Shown here piece after piece: positions 1-5,066 of a DNA stretch of 6,171 bases. The notes below the pieces were generated by a model, which was not told the origin of the DNA, ran no database searches, and saw only the letters and a list, made by a program, of their open reading frames with translations. Source of the DNA: Aalborgiella sp031422495 (GTDB lineage Bacteria > Pseudomonadota > Gammaproteobacteria > Burkholderiales > Burkholderiaceae_C); assembly GCA_031422495.1 (NCBI GenBank), contig JANPLX010000082.1, positions 1 to 6,171 of the forward strand, in the 5' to 3' direction. A program made the translations under genes and the position numbers. The number at the start of each line of letters is the position of its first letter. Within the stretch, counting starts at the first letter, position 1.

Positions 1-1
1 G

Positions 2-406
2 CCAATTCGTAGCAATGACGAAGTTGACCGACCCGGCATTCGCGTCGCCGTGGGTGCAGGCAGTGCCTACGATTTGTACTTGGCGCGAGAGTTAAAGCAA
101 GCTAAGCTGGTGCGTGCGCCTACGTCACCTACAGTTGTTGATACGTTTTTAGCGCAAAAATTAGAGGTTGCCGCAGGCGTGAAGCAGCAGCTTGAAGCCG
201 ATGCAAAAAGATTACCAGGATTGCGTTTGCTGGATGGCCGTTTCATGGTCATCAACCAAGCCATGGGCACACCCGTGGGTCGTAACGCTGGCGCGGCTTA
301 CTTGCGTGATTTCGTTGAAGAAATGAAAGCGACTGGTTTTGTGGCGCAAGCTTTGGCGCGACACAAAATTGAAGGCGCAGCCGTAGCGCCTATGACATTA
401 CCTTAA
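2..406 (+). CDS. ABC transporter substrate-binding protein, family 3 type (3' part only)
   Basis: The reading frame is open from the window edge (codon phase begins at base 2) to a TAA at 404-406, giving the last 134 residues of a protein whose start lies outside the window. The text reads like the C-terminal half of a periplasmic type 2 binding protein: a RPGIRVAVGAGSAYDLYL stretch (second lobe start, where the ligand is normally contacted), APTSPTVVDTFLAQKLEVAAG (assignment of a residue set within lobe 2), then MGTPVGRNAGAAYLRDFVEEMKATGFV, the usual 'privileged' closing strand and helices of family 3 binding proteins. Such proteins capture a small solute, often an amino acid, for an ABC importer. 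The ligand cannot be read from this fragment, and the signal peptide and transporter partners are out of view. An internal ATG at 50 is not a start, because homology-like sequence continues upstream of it. The stop touches the stop of convergent rho. Confidence 0.8.
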   Translation, partial: PIRSNDEVDRPGIRVAVGAGSAYDLYLARELKQAKLVRAPTSPTVVDTFLAQKLEVAAGVKQQLEADAKRLPGLRLLDGRFMVINQAMGTPVGRNAGAAYLRDFVEEMKATGFVAQALARHKIEGAAVAPMTLP

Positions 407-1681
407 TTATCCGCCGCGGCGCATCATCTCAAAGAACTCTGAGTTGTTCTTCGTCGCACGCATCTGCTTGAGCACCATTTCCATGGATTCGATCTCGTCC
501 ATGTTGTACATGAACTGACGCAGAATGCGGGTTTTTTGGAGGATTTCAGGAGCCAAGAGCAGCTCTTCACGGCGCGTGCCACTTCGGTTGAGCTGGATAC
601 TTGGGAACACGCGTTTTTCGTACAAACGGCGGTCTAGGTGGATTTCTGAGTTGCCAGTGCCTTTGAATTCTTCAAAAATCACCTCGTCCATACGGCTACC
701 AGTGTCAATCAATGCAGTGGCGATGATGGTCAGCGAACCGCCTTCTTCGACATTGCGGGCCGCGCCCAGGAAGCGTTTTGGCCGTTGCAGCGCGTTGGAA
801 TCGACACCGCCGGTCAGTACCTTGCCTGAGCTTGGCACCACGTTGTTGTAAGCGCGGGCGAGGCGGGTGATGGAGTCTAGCAAAATCACCACGTCTTTTT
901 TGAGTTCGACCAGGCGCTTGGCGCGCTCGATCACCATTTCGGCGACGTGCACGTGGCGGGCGGCGGGTTCGTCAAACGTGGAGGCGATCACCTCGCCTTT
1001 GACGGTGCGCTGCATCTCGGTCACCTCTTCTGGGCGCTCGTCGATGAGCAGCACCATCAAGTAGCTGTCTGGGTAGTTGGCAGAAATCGCGTGGGCGATA
1101 TGCTGCATCATCACGGTCTTACCGCTTTTCGGCTGCGCCACGATCAGGGCACGCTGGCCTTTGCCGATGGGGGCGATGATGTCGATGATGCGGCTGGTGA
1201 TGTTTTCGTTGTTCTTCTCGTCGCCTTTGACTTCACGTTCCAGCTTCATCTGCACGTTGGGGAAGAGTGGCGTCAAGTTTTCAAACATGACTTTGTGTTT
1301 GTTCTCATCGGCACCGCCGCCGTTGACCTTGTCCAGCTTGTTCAGCGCAAAGTAGCGTTCGCCGTCTTTCGGGGTGCGCACTTCGCCCTCGATCATGTCG
1401 CCGGTGTGCAGGTTGAAGCGGCGCACTTGGCTTGGGCTGATGTAGATGTCGTCAGTCGATGCAGTGTAGCTGGTGTCTGGGCTGCGCAAAAAACCAAAAC
1501 CGTCGGGCAGAATTTCCAAAACACCATCGGCAAAGACTTGCTCGCCAGCGCGGGCGCGTTTTTTGATGATGGCAAACATCAGCTCTTGCTTGCGCATGCG
1601 GCCCGTGTTTTCAATTTCAAGCTCTTCCGCTTGCTTGAGGACTTCAGAAACGTGCAGGGCTATGAGTTCGTTTAAATGCAT
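407..1681 (-). CDS. rho: Transcription termination factor Rho
   Basis: This encodes the hexameric RNA-dependent ATPase that binds C-rich nascent RNA and translocates 5'-3' to release RNA polymerase; it acts in the cytoplasm. The 424 residues compare with 419 in E. coli. The N-terminal helical domain is about 1-48. A cold-shock-like primary RNA-binding domain is about 50-118, with the RNP1 motif DGFGFLR at 60-66. The RecA-like motor follows: Walker A QPKSGKT at 183-189 (Lys188), catalytic Glu215 in DERPEE, Walker B VVILLDS ending at Asp269, Q-loop VPSSGKVLTGG around 282-292 (Lys287), R-loop DTGSRMDE around 326-333, and arginine finger Arg370 in NRSGTR. Compared with E. coli as I recall it, a four-residue expansion sits near 153-160 (GDEKNNEN), Gln183 replaces a proline and Arg330 replaces a lysine of the R-loop; all catalytic residues are present. 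The start at 1681 gives the family's expected MHL N-terminus. No convincing Shine-Dalgarno precedes it. It lies downstream of trxA on the same strand, as in E. coli. Confidence 0.98.
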   Translation of the reverse strand: MHLNELIALHVSEVLKQAEELEIENTGRMRKQELMFAIIKKRARAGEQVFADGVLEILPDGFGFLRSPDTSYTASTDDIYISPSQVRRFNLHTGDMIEGEVRTPKDGERYFALNKLDKVNGGGADENKHKVMFENLTPLFPNVQMKLEREVKGDEKNNENITSRIIDIIAPIGKGQRALIVAQPKSGKTVMMQHIAHAISANYPDSYLMVLLIDERPEEVTEMQRTVKGEVIASTFDEPAARHVHVAEMVIERAKRLVELKKDVVILLDSITRLARAYNNVVPSSGKVLTGGVDSNALQRPKRFLGAARNVEEGGSLTIIATALIDTGSRMDEVIFEEFKGTGNSEIHLDRRLYEKRVFPSIQLNRSGTRREELLLAPEILQKTRILRQFMYNMDEIESMEMVLKQMRATKNNSEFFEMMRRGG

Positions 1682-1732
1682 GTGAGATTTGACCCGAAGA
1701 GGGTGCGAAGTAAAAATTTGGGGGTGGGCTCG
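1682..1732 (-). promoter_or_regulatory. C-rich, G-poor 3' part of the rho leader (rut-like)
   Basis: In the RNA sense this 51-nt stretch directly before the rho ATG has 21 C and 6 G. It includes runs CCC and CCCCC followed by UUUUU, and only one small ACCC/GGGU hairpin (bases 1692-1704). Unstructured C-over-G RNA is the known loading platform for Rho, and E. coli rho is autoregulated by Rho-dependent attenuation in its leader. The composition is seen directly; that Rho loads here is inference. The stretch also lacks a recognisable AGGAG-type ribosome site, so translation initiation may be weak or controlled. Confidence 0.4.
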
Positions 1733-1802
1733 AGTGCTTAGATAAGAGCAGCTCAGGCGTTTAACTTAGAAACTAGGGAGAACGTTGGGTTTGGTTCAAA
1801 GT

Positions 1803-1840
1803 GCCGTTTCAGATTTCTTCAAGTTCAGAGAAATCACGGC
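1803..1840 (-). promoter_or_regulatory. Stem-loop in the rho 5' leader
   Basis: A 7-bp perfect inverted repeat, GATTTCT (1812-1818) with AGAAATC (1829-1835), is extended by GCCGT (1803-1807) pairing with ACGGC (1836-1840) across a 4-nt bulge. In the - strand RNA this reads as one uninterrupted 12-nt arm, a 10-nt loop, and a second arm interrupted by UGAA. With the candidate promoter at 1860-1868 the structure would form within the first 15-50 nt of the transcript, about 120 nt before the start codon. No U-run follows, so it is not a simple intrinsic terminator. A leader control element or mRNA-stabilising hairpin is likely. Confidence 0.5.
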
Positions 1841-1879
1841 TAAAACTTGGTATAGGCAAATTATGACAGATTTTTAGCC
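1838..1879. repeat. 8-bp inverted repeat flanking the candidate rho promoter
   Basis: GGCTAAAA (1838-1845) and TTTTAGCC (1872-1879) are perfect reverse complements separated by 26 bp that contain the candidate extended -10 element. The left half shares GGC (1838-1840) with the outer arm of the neighbouring leader stem-loop. The arrangement could be a split operator bound by a regulator. It could also form an RNA hairpin, but only if transcription begins upstream of 1879. The symmetry is seen directly; the function is unknown. Confidence 0.45.
1860..1868 (-). promoter_or_regulatory. Candidate extended -10 promoter for rho
   Basis: On the - strand these bases read TGTCATAAT, which is a TGn extension followed by CATAAT (5 of 6 match to the sigma-70 -10 consensus). 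The -35 position 17 bp upstream (TTCGAT, about 1883-1888) is poor, which is typical of extended -10 promoters. Initiation would be expected near 1853, giving a leader of about 170 nt before rho. It lies downstream of the trxA terminator, so it would give rho its own transcript. This is a motif-based prediction only. Confidence 0.4.
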
Positions 1880-1916
1880 TAAATCGAATTCGCTTGAATC
1901 AGATGCCGTGCAGACG

Positions 1917-1947
1917 AAAAAAAGGGCAAAAACCGGAATTTCTGCCC
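1917..1947 (-). terminator. Rho-independent terminator of trxA
   Basis: On the - strand GGGCA and TGCCC form the base of a hairpin that continues through a G-U pair and three A-U pairs (9-bp stem, 6-nt loop UUCCGG). It is followed immediately by seven U residues (bases 1923 down to 1917). It lies about 45 bases beyond the trxA stop codon and upstream of the rho promoter candidate. Hairpin plus uninterrupted U-tract is the classical intrinsic terminator, so most trxA transcription should end here rather than continue into rho. Confidence 0.85.
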
Positions 1948-1954
1948 CTCAGTC

Positions 1955-1974
1955 ATTCCCGCGAAGGGGGGAAT
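1955..1974. repeat. dRS3-like inverted repeat (ATTCCC-N8-GGGAAT)
   Basis: ATTCCC (1955-1960) and GGGAAT (1969-1974) are separated by exactly 8 bases, matching the 20-bp dRS3 pattern known as a dispersed repeat in Neisseria. Similar ATTCCCGCGAA...GGGAATCCA repeats are scattered through many betaproteobacterial genomes. It sits 17 bp past the trxA stop and before the terminator. The inner bases depart from the usual CCCGC/GCGGG symmetry (GCGAAGGG), so the stem is 6 bp. Only one copy is visible in this window. Confidence 0.65.
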
Positions 1975-1991
1975 CCATGTTTTTCGCTGAT

Positions 1992-2324
1992 TTACGCCAT
2001 TTGCTCGTCGATAAACGCAGTCAACTGCGATTTGCTCAACGCGCCGACTTTGGTCGCAGCCAATTGGCCATCTTTGAACAGCATCAACGTCGGGATGCCG
2101 CGAATGCCAAACTTCGCAGGAATATCGCGGTTTTCGTCCACATTCATTTTGGCAATTTGCAGTTTGTCACCGTAAGCGACGGCTACTTCGTCCAAAATTG
2201 GGGCAATCATTTTGCAAGGACCACACCACTCAGCCCAGTAGTCCACCAGCACGGGCGCTTTAGAGCCAAGCACTTCGGTTTCAAAAGTTGCGTCGGTAAC
2301 GTGTTTGATGAGGTCGCTGGCCAT
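1992..2324 (-). CDS. trxA: Thioredoxin 1 (TrxA)
   Basis: This is the small cytoplasmic disulfide reductase that is reduced by thioredoxin reductase and supplies electrons to ribonucleotide reductase, methionine sulfoxide reductase, PAPS reductase and other targets. With the start at 2324 it is 110 residues, close to the 109-residue E. coli protein. The active site WCGPC is at 33-37, the buried Asp of the fold is Asp28 (VDYWAEW), the cis-proline is Pro78 in GIPT, and the C-terminal KDGQLAATKVGALSKSQL strand-helix end is typical. An ATG 24 bases further upstream (2348) is in frame, but the inner ATG is preferred: it gives the family's normal N-terminus (MASDLIKHVTDATF) and has a good ribosome site at the right distance. 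The gene is followed by its own intrinsic terminator and lies upstream of rho on the same strand, divergent from addB. No residue needed for function is missing. Confidence 0.97.
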   Translation of the reverse strand: MASDLIKHVTDATFETEVLGSKAPVLVDYWAEWCGPCKMIAPILDEVAVAYGDKLQIAKMNVDENRDIPAKFGIRGIPTLMLFKDGQLAATKVGALSKSQLTAFIDEQMA

Positions 2325-2331
2325 GGTGAAT

Positions 2332-2336
2332 TCCTT
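2332..2336 (-). promoter_or_regulatory. Ribosome binding site of trxA
   Basis: AAGGA on the - strand lies 7 nt before the ATG ending at 2324. It falls inside the longer open frame that begins at 2348, and it decides the start in favour of the shorter 110-residue protein. Confidence 0.8.
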
Positions 2337-2432
2337 TTTGATTGGCAAAAAAATACATGCGTAAATGCAGCTAGTCTTAAAAACTGCAGCTACATTACAG
2401 TAAGACCATTGTGACAGAAAGCAAGACCCTCC
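2337..2432. promoter_or_regulatory. Divergent trxA/addB control region with short repeats
   Basis: Between the trxA ribosome site and the addB start codon there is no gene. It holds a direct repeat TGCAGCTA at 2366-2373 and 2385-2392 (19 bp apart, about two helical turns) and an inverted repeat GTCTTA (2374-2379) with TAAGAC (2401-2406). An A-run lies at 2347-2353. Both divergent promoters must lie here or in the flanking coding ends. The best - strand -10 match is TGTAAT (2394-2399, 5 of 6) with only a weak -35, and no + strand promoter with both hexamers was convincing. The repeats may be regulator sites; no binding protein can be named. Confidence 0.4.
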
Positions 2433-5066
2433 GTGTCAAAAATAGAGCCAAATATTGACTTGCCCCACTTAAATAAGGCTTATTGGCGCCAACTTTGCGC
2501 CTCGATTCAAGCTGGTTGCGCCCAAAATGGCACGCATTTATCGCGTTCTGTCGTTTTGTTACCTTTTGCACAATTGATGCCGCTGGCAAGGCGGTATTGG
2601 GCAGAGTTTTATCCCTCAGGATTTATGCCGCAGTTTCAAACTACGTCGAATTGGGCGAATGAGTTGCGACTTTTTCTGCCCGATGCAAATGACATCAGTT
2701 TCGAAATGGCGCAAGACGTGCTCAAAGCTGCTAGTTTGATTAAAAACGCCAAGCTGAGTGTTTTTGAAAATCTAGACGCCGCGCAGCAAGATTTGATCAC
2801 CGCGCGCTTGGTCGAGGCAGCACACCAGCTTGCAGTTAGCGCAGCATCCGTCCACCCAAAGCAACGCCTGATTTGGGCGGCGGAGGCTAGACGCGATGTG
2901 TTTGGTGGCATCGTTTCACCGACTTTCCTCAATGAATCGTCCATTGCGCAGTTGGCGTTGTATTGGGCATCCACTAGCAGTTACGCCAGCGATGTGTTGT
3001 TTGACGATGCATTGGCGTCCATCCAAACCGACCACTTGTTTGTTTTAGAAGGCTTGCAGCGCGACCCACTGGTGCGGGCTTTGATACAGCATTTGGGTGA
3101 AAACACGTCGCTTTTGCAGCAACCCAATACCGAACTGCCCGCTCGTTTAACTGGAATCACGTTGTACCCCGCGAAAAACGCCCACGACGAGGCGCAACTG
3201 GCCGCCGCCTGTGTGCTGCGCCACATCGAAGCTGGGCGCACACCAGTCGCACTCGCTGCCACAGACCGCGCCTTGACCCGCCGCATCCGCGCCATGCTGG
3301 CCACACAAAACGTGCAAGTGCGGGACGAAAACGGCTGGATGTTGTCCACTACCCGTGCGGCTGCCAAGTTGATGACATTTCTGAAAGCCTGCGCTTGGAA
3401 CGCTAGTACAGACAGTGTGTTGGATTTTTTGAAAAATAGCGATGCAAAGATTATTGAAGATAAAAAGCTAGCCGCGCTTGAAAAAGCCGTCCGAAAAGCG
3501 AACCGGGCTTCATGGTCAAGTTGGGTGGCGGAGATGACGCTGGATGATGAACAAGCAGTTTTGCAAGCCACGACACAAAAAGTCGAAGCCGCCCGAGCGG
3601 GCATGCAATCGCCCCGTATTTTGAGTGCTTGGTTGGTGGCGTTGCGTTCAGCTTTAGAAGGAAGCGGTTTGTTGGCGTTGCTCGAAAATGATTTGGCTGG
3701 ACTCAAAGTGCTGGAAGTTTTGCATATGCATGGGCCAGCGCAGCTTACGCAAAGTCAGCTGACGCAAACGCTGCCTCAAAGCCCAGAGCGTTGGAGCTTG
3801 GCCGAATTCACCGCTTGGGTGAATACTGCATTAGAGTCCTCCAGCTACAAACCACCTCATCCAGAAAACGCACAAGTAGCGATTCTGCCCATGAGCCAGC
3901 TCCTAGCCCGTCCATTTGCAGCGGTGGTGTTGGCGGGGTGTGACGAAGCTCGGTTCGACCCATCGCCCATGCTCCCCGGCCAATGGTCGCCTGCTGAGCG
4001 TTTGGCTTTGGGACTCATCACCCGCGTCGAGCAAGACGCCGCCACGCGCGCCGCCTGGCACATCGCCCTGCAAACGCCATTTTGCGATGTGCTGTGGCGG
4101 CAGTCGGAGGCTACAGGCGAGCCAATATTGCCCAGTAGTTTGGTGCAAAGTTTGCAGCTGAAACTCAAGCAGAGCGAGCAAAAACTTGCAGTGACCGAGC
4201 CGCGCATCGTTCGACATTTTGATACCAACCCAACGCCCAGACCGCAGCCGAACGGCAGCCAGCTCCCCGTTACCCGACTGTCCGCCAGCGGCTATAGCAA
4301 GCTGCGCACCTGTCCGTACCAGTTTTTTGCGCTGCATCAGCTGGGTTTGAAGGAAGATGACGAGCTGCAAGAAACGCTGGACAAACGCGAGTTTGGGTTG
4401 TGGCTGCATGCGGTTTTAAGTCATTTTCACGAAAATCTTAAGAAATCACCTGAAATTGATTCAAATATGGATGTAGCCGGCGTATTTGTTAACTATTTTG
4501 CTATGCTAAACATAGCAAAAAATGCGATAAATGCGACTCAAAATATACCAGAAGATGCGTTTTTACCATGGGCTTCGACCTGGCCGAAGGTGCGCGATGG
4601 TTATGTGAACTGGTTGATAGGCCATCAAGCTGCAGGTTGGACATTTGACCAAGCTGAAGTTTGGCGGGAGCTGTCGATTGGTAATTTTGGCTTGAAGCTA
4701 GTCGGTCAGCTTGACCGTATCGATAAATCTGCTGATGGCACAACGATGGTGCTGGATTACAAAACCGAAAGCGACAGCAAAACCGCCAAACGCCTCAAAG
4801 AGCCACTGGAAGACACGCAGCTCGCGTTTTACGCGGCACTGGTGGGGGATGAGACGCTGCAAGCTGCGTACGTCAACGTCAACGAGAAGTTAAGTAAAAC
4901 TTACGCACAACTAGATATTGATCACAGCCGCAGTGCCTTGATAGAAGGCATTTTGGACGATATGCAAAATATCAGCCGAGGTAAACCACTGCCAGCTTTG
5001 GGCGAGGGTGCAGCTTGCGACTATTGTGCGGCGCGCGGGTTGTGTCGGAAGGATTTTTGGCAATGA
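2433..5066 (+). CDS. addB: AddB-like PD-(D/E)XK nuclease / inactivated helicase subunit
   Basis: The 877-residue protein is probably the nuclease-bearing partner of an AddAB-type complex that resects double-strand breaks for RecA-dependent repair. The N-terminal part (LSRSVVLLPFAQLMPLARRYW, about 36-56) resembles the helicase fold but has no Walker A GKT, so it should not hydrolyse ATP. A second helicase-like segment starts near 240 (YPAKNAHDEAQLAAACVLRHIEAG). A motif V/VI-like part is near 482-515 (ILPMSQLLARPFAAVVLAGCDE). The C-terminal nuclease domain has His659 (FGLWLHAVL), Asp761 (GQLDRID), Asp775 and Lys777 (DYK), and Gln796/Tyr800 (QLAFYA). Cys627 (TCPYQFF) plus Cys862, Cys865 and Cys871 (C-x2-C-x5-C at the end) match the four-cysteine iron-sulfur staple of AddB nucleases. 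It is shorter than B. subtilis AddB and resembles the roughly 900-residue betaproteobacterial AddB relatives. The start is a GTG with little ribosome-site support; an in-frame TGA at 2412 limits alternatives. It overlaps the next gene by 4 bases. Base composition is patchy. Confidence 0.88.
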   Translation: MSKIEPNIDLPHLNKAYWRQLCASIQAGCAQNGTHLSRSVVLLPFAQLMPLARRYWAEFYPSGFMPQFQTTSNWANELRLFLPDANDISFEMAQDVLKAASLIKNAKLSVFENLDAAQQDLITARLVEAAHQLAVSAASVHPKQRLIWAAEARRDVFGGIVSPTFLNESSIAQLALYWASTSSYASDVLFDDALASIQTDHLFVLEGLQRDPLVRALIQHLGENTSLLQQPNTELPARLTGITLYPAKNAHDEAQLAAACVLRHIEAGRTPVALAATDRALTRRIRAMLATQNVQVRDENGWMLSTTRAAAKLMTFLKACAWNASTDSVLDFLKNSDAKIIEDKKLAALEKAVRKANRASWSSWVAEMTLDDEQAVLQATTQKVEAARAGMQSPRILSAWLVALRSALEGSGLLALLENDLAGLKVLEVLHMHGPAQLTQSQLTQTLPQSPERWSLAEFTAWVNTALESSSYKPPHPENAQVAILPMSQLLARPFAAVVLAGCDEARFDPSPMLPGQWSPAERLALGLITRVEQDAATRAAWHIALQTPFCDVLWRQSEATGEPILPSSLVQSLQLKLKQSEQKLAVTEPRIVRHFDTNPTPRPQPNGSQLPVTRLSASGYSKLRTCPYQFFALHQLGLKEDDELQETLDKREFGLWLHAVLSHFHENLKKSPEIDSNMDVAGVFVNYFAMLNIAKNAINATQNIPEDAFLPWASTWPKVRDGYVNWLIGHQAAGWTFDQAEVWRELSIGNFGLKLVGQLDRIDKSADGTTMVLDYKTESDSKTAKRLKEPLEDTQLAFYAALVGDETLQAAYVNVNEKLSKTYAQLDIDHSRSALIEGILDDMQNISRGKPLPALGEGAACDYCAARGLCRKDFWQ
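4496..4520. repeat. Perfect 10-bp hairpin inside addB
   Basis: TTTTGCTATG (4496-4505) and CATAGCAAAA (4511-4520) are exact reverse complements around a 5-nt loop. They lie in an AT-rich part of the coding sequence (about residues 688-697) between the first nuclease histidine and the catalytic aspartates. No T-run follows on either strand beyond the arms, so it is a poor terminator. It may be a chance palindrome, an mRNA structure that slows ribosomes, or a remnant of inserted DNA. Confidence 0.5.
5047..5053 (+). promoter_or_regulatory. Ribosome binding site of addA
   Basis: GGAAGGA inside the last codons of addB sits 9 nt before the ATG at 5063. It supports that start and allows both reinitiation after the addB stop and independent loading. 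Confidence 0.65.

Noticed and set aside
947..1675. A 242-residue + strand open frame opposite rho
   Set aside because: It lies wholly antisense to the highly conserved rho coding sequence; its low-complexity His/Val/Asp-rich translation is what the complement of this gene produces, and it resembles no family.
1692..1704. The small ACCC/GGGT hairpin near the rho start as a terminator or riboswitch
   Set aside because: The stem is only 4 bp, no U-run follows it, and it matches no known riboswitch pattern; it is mentioned only as part of the leader.
1785..1829. A GTG-started mini-frame of about 13 codons in the rho leader (- strand) as a leader peptide
   Set aside because: There is no ribosome site, and the frame lies in the arm of the stem-loop; a peptide of this length is expected by chance.
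2342..2347. TTGGCA as a + strand -35 element for addB
   Set aside because: It matches 5 of 6 consensus bases, but no acceptable -10 hexamer lies 16-18 bp downstream.
2325..2348. An N-terminal extension of trxA starting at the ATG at 2348
   Set aside because: The extra residues MPIKKEFT span the ribosome site of the inner ATG and are not part of the thioredoxin fold.
1894..2414. Two + strand open frames of 93 and 168 residues opposite trxA
   Set aside because: They are antisense shadows of trxA and run through its terminator and promoter region; no ribosome site or protein-like pattern supports them.
2981..3706. A 241-residue - strand open frame opposite addB
   Set aside because: Its Ser/Ala/Cys-rich translation is typical of the complement of a coding strand, and the + strand carries a clear AddB-like protein throughout.
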